A stretch of DNA of 64,000 bases. Origin: Bradyrhizobium lupini. Lineage in GTDB: Bacteria; Pseudomonadota; Alphaproteobacteria; Rhizobiales; Xanthobacteraceae. The position numbers and the translations under genes were made by a program. Below the pieces are notes generated by a model. It saw only the letters and a list, made by a program, of their open reading frames with translations, made no database searches and had not been told where the DNA came from. The stretch spans positions 3,968,001 to 4,032,000 of the forward strand of contig NZ_CP162553.1 in assembly GCF_040939785.1 (NCBI RefSeq), in the 5' to 3' direction. Of the stretch, positions 51,533 to 60,501 are shown piece after piece (positions within the stretch are counted from its first letter, which is position 1; each line of letters starts with the position of its first letter).

Positions 51533-54196
51533 CTAGGCCGCGGCCGCCTGCGCCGACAACAGCTGCTTCAGTTTCGCGGCCGGCACGGCCGGGCTGAACA
51601 GCCAGCCCTGCATCTGGCTGCATCCGAGCTGGAGCAGCACCGCGCGCTGCGCTTCGGTCTCGACGCCTTCCGCGGTCGTCGCCATGTGACGGGCGGCGGC
51701 CATGTGCACCACCGCCTGCACGATCGGCGAGGAATCTTCCGACTGACCGATGTCGCTGATGAAGCTGCGGTCGATCTTGATCTTGTCGAACGGGAAACGA
51801 TGCAAATAGCTCAGCGACGAATAACCAGTGCCGAAATCGTCGAGCGCGATGCGCACGCCGAGCTCGCGCAGCTGCTGCAGGATCGTCAGCGCCTCCTGGT
51901 CGTCGCGGATCAGGACCGTCTCGGTGATCTCGAGCTCGAGCCGTCCGGGCGCGAGACCCGACTCGGCGAGTGCGGCTGCGACCTTCAGCGCCAGCGTCCG
52001 CGAGCGGAACTGCACCGGTGAGACGTTGACCGCGATGTGGATGTCGCCGGGCCAGGAGGCCGCCTCGAGGCAGGCCTGCCTCAGCACCCATTCGCCGATC
52101 TCGCCGATCAATCCGGTCTCTTCCGCAACCGGGATGAAGTCGGCGGGCGAGACCATGCCGCGTTCCGGATGGTGCCAGCGCAGAAGCGCTTCGCAGCCGG
52201 TGACGACATTGGCCGCGAGATCGACCAGCGGCTGGTAGTGCACCTCGAACTCGCCGCGGGCCAGCGCCTGCCGCAGATCGAACTCGAGCTGGCGGCGCAG
52301 CCGCGCCTTGGCGTCGTATTCGGGCGCGAAGATACGGAACGTGCGGCGGCCCTCGGATTTCGCCGCATACATCGCGAGATCCGCGCGCTTGAGCAGATCG
52401 TCGAGATTGTCGCCATGGTCGGGGGCGATCGCGATGCCAATGCTGGCATCGGTCGGGATTTCCTGGCCGTTGCAGTCCACGGGGGCGCGCAGCGCCTTCA
52501 GGATCTGCTCGGCGAGAGCCGTCAGCTCGGCCTCGTCGCGGCTGCCGGCCTTGACGATGGCGAATTCGTCGCCGCCCAGCCGTGCGACCATGTCGCTGCC
52601 GCTGACGCAGGCGCGCAGGCGGTTCGCGACCTGGCGCAGCAGCTCGTCGCCGACCTCGTGGCCCAGCGAATCGTTGACGCCCTTGAACTCGTCGACGTCG
52701 ATATAGAGGATCGCGAACGGCTTGCCCTGGGCAAGCTCGGCGACGCGCCGCTCCAGATGGCCGCGCATCAGCACGCGGTTGGGCAGGTCGGTGAGGGCGT
52801 CGTAATGCGCCATATGCGCGATGCGCTCGTCGGCGCGGATGCGCTCGGTGACGTCGTCATGGGTCGCGAGCCAGCCGCCGCCGGCGCCGGGCTGGTTCTT
52901 GATCTCGATCAGGCGGCCATCGGAGGTCTCGACTATCGCGCTGTGGGTCTGGCCGACGCTGCCCAGAATGCCGTCGCAATAGGAATCGACGTCGCCGTCG
53001 AACGAGCCGGTGTCATGGCGATGCTGAATCACGTCGCGGAAATACGCGCCGGGCTTCACCAATTCGGCCGACAGCCCGTACATCTCGATGTAGCGGCGGT
53101 TGCAGACGATCAGCCGCTGGTCCTGGTCGAACATCAGCAAGCCCTGCGTCATCGTGTTCATCGCGGTGTCGAGCTGCTGCTTCTCCACGGCGAGCCGGCG
53201 CGTCATCTGGCGGAAGATGGAATAAAGCGTCAGCACGAGCAGGCCGATCGACAGCACGGCGACGGTCACGAAGAATTTGGTCTGCGTGTGCCATGTTGCC
53301 AGCGTCGCATCCAGCGACTTGGTCGCAACCACCACCAGCGGCTCGCCGGTCAGGAGGCGTGCGGCGACGATGCGATCCTTGCCGTCGATCGGGCTTGCGA
53401 GCTGGGTCGTGACGAAGGTGCGCTCGAACACCGCCATCTGCTCGCGCGTGCCGTTGCGGAAATTCTGCCCGATCATCGCCTCCACATGCGGAATGCGCGC
53501 CAGCAGCTGGCCGTTCTGGTGGTGCATCGCGATCGAGGAATCCTCGCCGAGCCCGCTCGAGGCGAAGAAGGATTCGAGCTGGTCGGGCGTGATCGCGCGC
53601 GAGACCAGCCCAAGGAATTCGCCGTGGGGACCGGAGACGCGGCGCGCGAACACGATCGCCGGTCCGCTGCCCAACCGTCCCGGCACGACCTCGATCTCTT
53701 CCTGCGACGCCGGATCGTTCTTGAGGCGATTGAAATAGCCGCGGTCGGCAACTGAAACATCGGCGACCGGCCAGCGCCGCGACGAGTTGATCAGCACGCC
53801 CTTGGCGTCGAACACGTTGGCGCCGGCGACGTCCGACCAGCCGCTGGCTTTGGCGCGCAGCGCCTCGTGCACAGCGAGCGTGCCCATCTCGCTGCGGAAG
53901 ACGTCGGCGGAGTCGATACCATGGCTTTCGAGCTCGGCGATGATGCTCTTCTGCAGCACCGCGAAGTCCTCGAACTCGCGGTCGAAATGGCGCGCGAGCA
54001 ACCGGACCGCGCTCTCCACGCTGTCGCGGCCGCTTTCGATCGCATTCTGCCGGAAGCGGTCGACGGTGAGCGCGGTGCCGATCGCCATTGCGGCCATCAG
54101 CACGAAGCCCCCTGCGATCAGCCATGTCAGCGGCGCGCCGCGCCAACGGCGCAGCAACGCGCGCATGCGCGCGCTCCATCGGATCGATGTGCCCAT
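51533..54196 (-). CDS. Bifunctional GGDEF-EAL protein with periplasmic Cache sensor
   Basis: 887 aa; GGGAGGG 4 nt before ATG 54196. Helix ~24-44, double-Cache periplasmic sensor (~50-285), second helix (~305-325), PAS (~335-455), GGDEF (~470-620; ARLGGDEFAIV) and EAL (~640-880). The EAL set is intact: EALLRWHHP, IAVNVSPVQFRS, LELEITETVL, LDDFGTGYSSLSYLHRF, FDKIKIDRSFI, TAEGVETEAQ. Both active sites are therefore canonical, so it may make or break c-di-GMP according to a periplasmic ligand. It contrasts with the degenerate EAL protein at 5550. Confidence 0.95.
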   Translation of the reverse strand: MGTSIRWSARMRALLRRWRGAPLTWLIAGGFVLMAAMAIGTALTVDRFRQNAIESGRDSVESAVRLLARHFDREFEDFAVLQKSIIAELESHGIDSADVFRSEMGTLAVHEALRAKASGWSDVAGANVFDAKGVLINSSRRWPVADVSVADRGYFNRLKNDPASQEEIEVVPGRLGSGPAIVFARRVSGPHGEFLGLVSRAITPDQLESFFASSGLGEDSSIAMHHQNGQLLARIPHVEAMIGQNFRNGTREQMAVFERTFVTTQLASPIDGKDRIVAARLLTGEPLVVVATKSLDATLATWHTQTKFFVTVAVLSIGLLVLTLYSIFRQMTRRLAVEKQQLDTAMNTMTQGLLMFDQDQRLIVCNRRYIEMYGLSAELVKPGAYFRDVIQHRHDTGSFDGDVDSYCDGILGSVGQTHSAIVETSDGRLIEIKNQPGAGGGWLATHDDVTERIRADERIAHMAHYDALTDLPNRVLMRGHLERRVAELAQGKPFAILYIDVDEFKGVNDSLGHEVGDELLRQVANRLRACVSGSDMVARLGGDEFAIVKAGSRDEAELTALAEQILKALRAPVDCNGQEIPTDASIGIAIAPDHGDNLDDLLKRADLAMYAAKSEGRRTFRIFAPEYDAKARLRRQLEFDLRQALARGEFEVHYQPLVDLAANVVTGCEALLRWHHPERGMVSPADFIPVAEETGLIGEIGEWVLRQACLEAASWPGDIHIAVNVSPVQFRSRTLALKVAAALAESGLAPGRLELEITETVLIRDDQEALTILQQLRELGVRIALDDFGTGYSSLSYLHRFPFDKIKIDRSFISDIGQSEDSSPIVQAVVHMAAARHMATTAEGVETEAQRAVLLQLGCSQMQGWLFSPAVPAAKLKQLLSAQAAAA

Positions 54197-54333
54197 GCAG
54201 CCCTCCCGTGGGATGCAAGATGCGGCAAAACCGACAAGACCACGTTACCAGTGAGGGTTAGGAAAACATGAATCGGAATGGAATCAGAGGGTTGGTTCCA
54301 TCGCTTGTCTGAAGGTGCGGGGCCATGGTTCCC

Positions 54334-55020
54334 TCAGCGTCGGATTTCCCATCGCAACGCTTCCGCATTGGTCTTGGCGAACATCGCCGGCACGTCGAAG
54401 GTCCCGGTCTTGAGATCATAGCGGCAGCGCCAGTCGGCCAATCCCTTCACGGCGACGTTCTTCGGGTGCTTGTCCATTTCGCCCGAGATCACAAGGTAAC
54501 GGTTGTCCGGCCAGTGCACGCCAAGCCCGCGATAGGCCTCTTCGGTGCCTTTCACGAGATTGGCCGAGATGTGGTAGTCGAGCTTCATCTTCCCCGTGTC
54601 CGGCCGGCTGTGGAAATAGGCCCAGGCCAGATCGCTGAACGAGGTCTTCGTCACGCTGACGAAGGCGCCTTTGTCGACATGGTAGAGATAGAGGTCCTGC
54701 TCGCCGGAGCCGGTCTTCTGCATCCGCACCAGCCATTGCGAGTCGGGGGTGAAGCGGAAGCCGGCGCCGTAGCCCTGCTCGGGCTTCAGCTCCGTCATCT
54801 GGTCGCCACGCCTCGCCCAGGCCTGCCATTTGACGTCGAAATCTCCGCTGTCCTTCATGTACTGCTCGATCTTGGTGGCTTTGTCGGGCGAGGTGAAGGC
54901 TAGATCGGCATCGTCAGTGAGAGCGAAGCCAGACGGCGGGCCGGAAGCGGCGAGCGCCGGAGTTGCGGCCAGGATGAGGGCAACCACCAGCCATTGTGCG
55001 GGACGGCAAAATGCGGTCAC
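54334..55020 (-). CDS. Secreted hypothetical protein, 228 aa
   Basis: Signal peptide (LVVALILAATPALAASGPPS, cut near residue 25). The mature protein is beta-rich with a repeating propeller- or jelly-roll-like texture (WQAWARRGDQMTELKPEQGY, GAGFRFTPDSQWLVRMQKTG, DLYLYHVDKGAFVSVTKT). No family is recognised. Divergent from the LysM gene; the spacer holds a 9-bp-stem hairpin at 55082-55111. Confidence 0.7.
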   Translation of the reverse strand: MTAFCRPAQWLVVALILAATPALAASGPPSGFALTDDADLAFTSPDKATKIEQYMKDSGDFDVKWQAWARRGDQMTELKPEQGYGAGFRFTPDSQWLVRMQKTGSGEQDLYLYHVDKGAFVSVTKTSFSDLAWAYFHSRPDTGKMKLDYHISANLVKGTEEAYRGLGVHWPDNRYLVISGEMDKHPKNVAVKGLADWRCRYDLKTGTFDVPAMFAKTNAEALRWEIRR

Positions 55021-55081
55021 GGAAAAAATTCCTCAAGAAAAATGCCGCGATGCGGCCTCGATCATTTGACGCCGGCGGGGG

Positions 55082-55111
55082 TGCGCCGGCTCATCCCGGC
55101 GTGCCGGCGCA
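55082..55111. repeat. 9-bp-stem hairpin
   Basis: TGCGCCGGC / GCCGGCGCA with a 12-nt loop, in the divergent spacer between the secreted hypothetical and LysM genes. It may be an operator or mRNA-leader hairpin. Confidence 0.45.
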
Positions 55112-55206
55112 TCATCCCATCGACCGTCTTGCTGCCGTGGCCAAAACGGCGCACCTTGCCGGCTCGATTGATTTGCTAGGTTCTTCCTGATCAAGGTTCG
55201 TTTCCG

Positions 55207-56235
55207 ATGGTGACCGCGACCAAGGCCTTCATTGCATTCTGTCTGCTCGCGGTGGGCGGCACCGTGCTGGTGATCGGCCCCACCGAGCTGCGTCGCATGC
55301 TGCCGATCGGGGCCAAGACCGATTCCGTGGTCGCCGCCAAGCCGGAGGCCAAGGTCGAACAGAAGGTCGAACCCAAGCCGGAACTCAAGCCGGAACTCAA
55401 GCCGGAAGAGCCCAAGCTGGCCGCAAGCGCGCCGCCGGTGCCGGCCGCGTCCCCCGCTGAAACGAAGGCGGGTGCGCTGGCCGAGACGCAAAAGCAGGTC
55501 ACGGCCGCGCTTGCCGATCTTGCACCGGTCAAGCCGCCGCCGGCGATTGCGGATACCGGCCCCCGCTTCGACGTTGCACGCGTCGACGATCACGGCGAGG
55601 CGGCGGTGATCGCGGGCCGGGCGACGCCGGGTGCCAAGGTCGAGCTGCTGCGCGACGGCAAGCCGATCGACACAGTCGTGGCGGATGCGTCGGGCCAATT
55701 CGTGATGACGCCGCCGCAGCTTCCCGCCGGTTCCTACGAGCTGACCTTGCGGGCGAAATCGCCTGACGGCACCGTCACGCAATCCGGCCGCAGCATGCCG
55801 GTCGTCATCGCCGAAGCCGCACCGCCGCCCGCTCGCCCTGCACCGGTCGCGCGGCAAGAGGCGAAACAAGAGGCGAAGGCCGAGAAGCCCGACGACAAGT
55901 CGGATGTCGTGGCATCGGTGTCGGACAGGCCCGCAGCCCGGCCGAGATTGATGGGCGCACCGAAACCGAAGGGCGGATCGGGGGTCATGGCGCGGGCGCC
56001 CGCGGCCACGACCGTTGCATCGGCCTCGCCGGCGGACGCCGTCAGCGGAGCAGCGGCGGAAACAGGCGGCAGCCGGGTGATCTCTCGCGGCGACAGCCTG
56101 TGGGCGCTCAGCCGGCTCGCTTACGGCGACGGCGCCCGCTTTGCGGTGATCTACAACGCCAACCGCGCCAAGATCCACAATCCCAATTTGATCTATCCCG
56201 GCCAAACCTTCGTGCTGCCGCAAAAGGCGGAGTAA
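55207..56235 (+). CDS. LysM-domain protein with Ig-like domain, membrane-anchored
   Basis: 342 aa. N-terminal helix (AFIAFCLLAVGGTVLVIGPT), a Lys/Pro/Glu-rich linker with a 12-bp tandem DNA repeat encoding KPEL units, an Ig-like domain (~118-200: AGRATPGAKVELLRDGKPID, PAGSYELTLRAKSPDG), an Ala/Pro linker, and a C-terminal LysM (~288-338: RGDSLWALSRLAYGDGARFA, NPNLIYPGQTFVLP). LysM binds peptidoglycan, so the protein spans membrane and cell wall. The domain order is common in rhizobial cell-envelope proteins. Separate transcription from its right-hand neighbour is possible but unproven. Confidence 0.88.
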   Translation: MVTATKAFIAFCLLAVGGTVLVIGPTELRRMLPIGAKTDSVVAAKPEAKVEQKVEPKPELKPELKPEEPKLAASAPPVPAASPAETKAGALAETQKQVTAALADLAPVKPPPAIADTGPRFDVARVDDHGEAAVIAGRATPGAKVELLRDGKPIDTVVADASGQFVMTPPQLPAGSYELTLRAKSPDGTVTQSGRSMPVVIAEAAPPPARPAPVARQEAKQEAKAEKPDDKSDVVASVSDRPAARPRLMGAPKPKGGSGVMARAPAATTVASASPADAVSGAAAETGGSRVISRGDSLWALSRLAYGDGARFAVIYNANRAKIHNPNLIYPGQTFVLPQKAE

Positions 56236-56359
56236 CACCGCATCGGCTCTGCCGGGGCGCGTTGCGACGCTTTGCCCTGTACGCTTCCGGAACATTTGGT
56301 TCCCTCGCGCGTCATGGTGATGCGACGCGATGTGCGCTTGGCGCCGGAGGAGGGCCAAG

Positions 56360-57667
56360 GTGGACAGGTCAGTGGTCATGTCGAGATCACGCTTGGCACT
56401 CAGGCCAAGGCTGGGGCTGGCGCTATCAGGCGTAACCCTCGTGATTCTGGCCGTGCTGTTGCCAGGTCGCGCCGAGGCGCAGTTCGGCTTCCGCGGCGGC
56501 CCGCTCGGTGTTGCGCGCTTTGCCGTCGGCCACATGATCGGCATGTCTCGCTTGCGCCATGCCCGCATGGCGGTGCGGGGCAGCCGATACCGCTCCGCAG
56601 CGTTGAGGTCGCAAGATCCTCGCGGCGCAGAGCGCGGCCAGCCTGCGAATCCATACGTGCTCCGTGCGGCGATGACCGCGCAAGCTGCGCTGTCGGGCTG
56701 GCGTGGCGGCCGTCGTCCGCAGGGCTGGTGGCGCCATCCCGACGGCAGCTACGGCTGGGTCGGCCCGGTGTTCTGGCCATTCGCGCATGACGATCTCACC
56801 ACCGCGATCATCCTCGGCGATACGACCAGCCTCTCGCTCTACGGCTATGGCGACATCTATGCCGCGATCTTCGCGCCCTATGCGGCCACCGAGCTTGCGG
56901 CCTACACCACGCCGCAGGGCCGGCGCGGACGGCGGGTCCCGACCGCAGAGACTGTCTGCGATGCCAGCGACACCGGCGGCCTGCCGGTCGATCGCATCGC
57001 CGCTGCCGTGCAGCCGAATGAATTGCAGCGCACAGCGCTCGACGAGCTCGCCACCGCGTGGGCATCCGCGCGCGACACCATCCGCGCCGCCTGTCCGACG
57101 CAGGTCCCCGCGATGGCCATCGAGCGCCTCGGCCTGATGCGCGAGCGCATCGAGGCCATGATCAAGGCAACGGACGCCGTCGCACCTTCGCTCGCAAAAT
57201 TCCTCGACCTCCTCGACGACGACCAGAAGGCCAAGCTCGATGGCCTGGCCAAGGAGCGCCGCGCCGCGCTCGCGTCGATCCAGCAAAAGAATCCCGAGGC
57301 GGCGTCGGCCTGCCAGGCGGACAGCGATCCCCGCTACGACGAGAAGCTGCAGCGCCAATACGAGCAGCTCGTGCAGCAGCAATGGCCCGCGGCCGAGATC
57401 GCCTCCACGCTCAAGCTCGACGACACCGCCCGCGCCCGCCTCGACGTGCTCCAGGACACCACACTGCGCACCATGGAAACGCTCAGCGCCTGTCCGTCAC
57501 AGGCCCCACCGACACCACAGGCACGCCTCACCGCCGTGAAGGCGCGGCTGCAGACGATGCTGCAAGCGGTGAACGGCGTCAGTGACGCGCTCGACGATTT
57601 CGAAGCTGACTTAAGCGACGAGCAGAAGGCCGGCTTCGAGGCGATCGGGCCGAAGCGCGGGGTGTGA
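56360..57667 (+). CDS. Spy/CpxP-like periplasmic protein with LTxxQ-type repeats
   Basis: 435 aa from GTG 56360, chosen because GGAGGAGGG ends 5 nt upstream. A signal peptide (ALSGVTLVILAVLLPGRAEA) is followed by a Gly/Arg-rich start and a helical body with LTxxQ-type units (LLDDDQKAKLDGLAKERRAA, LSDEQKAGFEAIGPKRGV). The family includes periplasmic chaperones. Two-thirds of the protein is outside the motif region and is long for a Spy relative. Family assignment is by motif only. Confidence 0.75.
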   Translation: MDRSVVMSRSRLALRPRLGLALSGVTLVILAVLLPGRAEAQFGFRGGPLGVARFAVGHMIGMSRLRHARMAVRGSRYRSAALRSQDPRGAERGQPANPYVLRAAMTAQAALSGWRGGRRPQGWWRHPDGSYGWVGPVFWPFAHDDLTTAIILGDTTSLSLYGYGDIYAAIFAPYAATELAAYTTPQGRRGRRVPTAETVCDASDTGGLPVDRIAAAVQPNELQRTALDELATAWASARDTIRAACPTQVPAMAIERLGLMRERIEAMIKATDAVAPSLAKFLDLLDDDQKAKLDGLAKERRAALASIQQKNPEAASACQADSDPRYDEKLQRQYEQLVQQQWPAAEIASTLKLDDTARARLDVLQDTTLRTMETLSACPSQAPPTPQARLTAVKARLQTMLQAVNGVSDALDDFEADLSDEQKAGFEAIGPKRGV

Positions 57668-57690
57668 TCAACCGCACCGCCTCCAGCCAA

Positions 57691-57768
57691 TTCCGTGCCC
57701 GCGTAAGTCATTGATCTTGCAGGCCCCTGCTACTGTGCATGGGGTTGTTTTCGCAGTTTTTTGTTGTG
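57691..57768 (+). repeat. Copy B of the dispersed ~54-bp repeat
   Basis: 57701-57722 and 57729-57754 are identical to 2618-2639 and 2646-2671. It lies between the convergent Spy-like gene and nucleotide cyclase gene. The T-rich tail (57755-57766) runs just into the 3' end of the cyclase gene, so it may help terminate transcription. Confidence 0.85.
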
Positions 57769-57769
57769 G

Positions 57770-60217
57770 CTACCCTCTTCGCCTTGCCGCGGCGGCATCC
57801 ACCACGCTCTCCACCTCCTCGCGCCACGACAGGATCTCCATCGCGAGCACGGGGTGGTTGAAGCCCTTGAGCACGAGATCGTCGAGCGCGCGGGCTTCGA
57901 CCCAGGGCTCGACCATGCCGTAGACGCGGCGGCTGACGACGACCTGGCCGGCCTTGGCTTCGTCGCAGAGGCGGGAGGAGAGATTCGTGACGCTGCCGAT
58001 CGCGGCATATTCCAGCCGCTGCTCGAAGCCGATCTGGCCGAGCGTGGCGTAGCCCATGGCGACGCCGACGCCGAAGCCGAGCGAGTGGCCGCGGTTCTTC
58101 CATTTCTCGGTCAGCTTGCCGATCGTGTCGCGCATCTCGACCGCCATCTTCACGGCGCGCTTGGTATGGTCGGCGAACTGAATCGGCGCATTGAACAGGA
58201 TCATCACGCCGTCGCCGGCAAAGCGGTCGAGCGTGCCTTCATAGCGGTGGATCAGCTCGCCGAGCGCGGCGTGATATTCGCGCAGCACGTTCATCGCCTC
58301 TTCCGGCTCGGTCGCCTCGGTGAACGAGGTGAAGCCGCGCAAATCGCAGAACACGACGGTGACCTCGCGGCGATGGCTGTCGAGCAGCGCATCGTGGCCG
58401 TCGGACGAGGCGATCAGTTGCGCGACTTGCGGCGCGAGGAAACGTTCGAGCCGCTTGATGCGGCCGATCTCTCCCAACTGCTTCTCGACCCGCTCTTCCA
58501 GGGAGCGATTCCAGTTGCGCAGCTGCTCGGTCTGCTCCTGGAGCTTTGCGGCCTGCTGCTGCACGGTTTCGTGCGCAGCCGCGAGTTCGCGGCCCTTGTG
58601 GTCGACCTCGGTGAACAGCCGCGCATTGCGCATCGCCAGCACGGCCTGGTTGGCGAACGTGCGCATCAGGCCGATGATGCTGGCGGCGAACTCGCCGCTG
58701 GCGCGGCGCAGCACCACCAGCGAGCCGAGCGTGCCCTGCTGGTCGACCAGCGGCACCACCAGCACCGAATGGAAGCCGGCTTCGATCGCGACGTCGCGCA
58801 GCGGCTGCTCGGAGGCCTGGTCGAGATCGGGTAGCGCGATCGGTTCGCCGCTCCCGGCCGCATCGCTCAGGATATCCTGGCCTTCGTCGATCGTGACATG
58901 GGCGCCGTCGGCGGATTTGTCGATGCCGTTGGCCTCGACCAGATTGAAGCGGCGCGCCTGCGCGTCATAGCCGTAGATCAGCACCGCGTCGGCATGGGTG
59001 ATCTCGATCGCGCGCGCGGCGATCGTCGGCAGCACGGCGTTGAGATCGAGCGAGGCTGCGACCGCGCGGCCGACCTCTTCCAGCACCTTGAGCTCGTTGA
59101 TCGACTGCGCGAGATCGCGGGTGCGCTCCTCGACCTTGGTCTCCAAGTCCGAATAGGTCTCCTGGATCTGGTCGGCCATGCGGTTGAACTGGCCGGCGAG
59201 ATCTTCCAGCTCGTCCGCGGTGTGCACCTCGATGCGATGGCTGAAATCGCCCTCGCCGAGCTTGTGCGCGCCGTCGCGTAGCGCCGTGATCGGGATGATC
59301 ATGCGGCGCGCCAGAAGCGTGCCGGCAAGGATTGCGACCAGCAGGCCCATGCCGATCAAAAGCGCAATGCGCACCAGCTGGTCGCGGATCGGCATCAAGG
59401 CCTGCGTGGCCGGCTGCTCGAACATCACGCTCCAGCCGAGCTTCGGCACGGTGCTCGCGGCGCTCATCACCGCATGGCCGTTGAAGTCGGTGCCCGAATT
59501 GTCGGGCTCGTGGCCCGGTGCGACCGCGGCCGCAACCTGCGGCAGCTTCGACAAATCCTTACCGATCTCGGGGCCTTTCGAGGACGTCGCCAGCACGCGG
59601 CCGCGCGGATCAACCACATAGGCGAAGGCGGCTTTGCCGACCTGGGCGTCGGTGAGGTACTCGGAGAGAAAGCTGAGGTCGAGCTCGGCCACGGTGACGC
59701 CGGCGTTGAAACCGGAATGCGCCACCGAGATCGACATGAACGGCGTCCGGTCGGAGAACCAGGCCGGCGCGTAGCTGACGCCGCGGGCGACGGTGTCGGT
59801 GAAGCGCATGTCGCGGGAGAGGTCGGCATTGCTGCCGGTCGTGGTCGACTGGCGCGAGACGCGCAGCACCTCGCGGCCGTCGCCGTTGAGCTGGAACAGC
59901 TGAGTGACGACCGAGACCTGGTGCAGCAGTTGGGCGTAGTCGGCGCGGCGCTTCTCGAGTGTGTCCTGGCTCGCCCGGGTTACCCAGCTGATCTGGCGCT
60001 CGAGCTCCGAGATCGACTGCTCGATCCGCCGCGCGGCAGCCTGCGCCTTGTCCTCGAGACCGTCGGTCAGCTGTGTCTTGGTGGCGCGGTAGGAGATCCA
60101 GCTCTCCATCGCGCCGTTGACGGCGAGCACGAACACGACGAGGCCGACGAGAGAGACGACGTATTTGGCGAACAGACCCTCGCGCAGAAACCGTGTCTTG
60201 TCGTTCGCTCCTGCCAT
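57770..60217 (-). CDS. Membrane class III adenylate/guanylate cyclase with Cache, HAMP and GAF domains
   Basis: 815 aa; AGAGGA 5 nt before ATG 60217. Helix ~17-36, periplasmic Cache (~45-280), helix ~285-305, HAMP (~306-360), GAF (~385-535), coiled coil (~540-585) and a C-terminal cyclase domain (~610-790). The metal Asp residues are in VVFCDLRGFTSFTEAT and RFAGDGVMILFNAPIQ, and the transition-state Asn/Arg in YAAIGSVTNLSSRLCDE. All key residues are present, so it should make cAMP (or cGMP) under periplasmic and cytosolic control. The Crp-family gene at 62807 is the likely downstream partner (inference). Confidence 0.94.
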   Translation of the reverse strand: MAGANDKTRFLREGLFAKYVVSLVGLVVFVLAVNGAMESWISYRATKTQLTDGLEDKAQAAARRIEQSISELERQISWVTRASQDTLEKRRADYAQLLHQVSVVTQLFQLNGDGREVLRVSRQSTTTGSNADLSRDMRFTDTVARGVSYAPAWFSDRTPFMSISVAHSGFNAGVTVAELDLSFLSEYLTDAQVGKAAFAYVVDPRGRVLATSSKGPEIGKDLSKLPQVAAAVAPGHEPDNSGTDFNGHAVMSAASTVPKLGWSVMFEQPATQALMPIRDQLVRIALLIGMGLLVAILAGTLLARRMIIPITALRDGAHKLGEGDFSHRIEVHTADELEDLAGQFNRMADQIQETYSDLETKVEERTRDLAQSINELKVLEEVGRAVAASLDLNAVLPTIAARAIEITHADAVLIYGYDAQARRFNLVEANGIDKSADGAHVTIDEGQDILSDAAGSGEPIALPDLDQASEQPLRDVAIEAGFHSVLVVPLVDQQGTLGSLVVLRRASGEFAASIIGLMRTFANQAVLAMRNARLFTEVDHKGRELAAAHETVQQQAAKLQEQTEQLRNWNRSLEERVEKQLGEIGRIKRLERFLAPQVAQLIASSDGHDALLDSHRREVTVVFCDLRGFTSFTEATEPEEAMNVLREYHAALGELIHRYEGTLDRFAGDGVMILFNAPIQFADHTKRAVKMAVEMRDTIGKLTEKWKNRGHSLGFGVGVAMGYATLGQIGFEQRLEYAAIGSVTNLSSRLCDEAKAGQVVVSRRVYGMVEPWVEARALDDLVLKGFNHPVLAMEILSWREEVESVVDAAAARRRG

Positions 60218-60501
60218 CCCGATCCTCTCGCGCCGCCATCGGCGCCGGCGCTACGGGCCGCACGGACCCTGCGAGCCTTCTAGCACAATTTGGTCCCAGG
60301 GGACTGTGAAGGGACTGGTCAAGGGACGGCCGAGCACCCGGCGTGGTTACCGGCCTCGGTTACTCCCTTGGATGCTGGCAGGCGGAAGCATGGTGAATTG
60401 TCGCAGTCTCATCCGTTTGGAGGAAGCCGCGGCCGGGGACGCCGATGTAAGGGGATCGCCTTGGCAAGGGAGGGCTGGAGTCCAGCGCTTTGGTCCTGCA
60501 A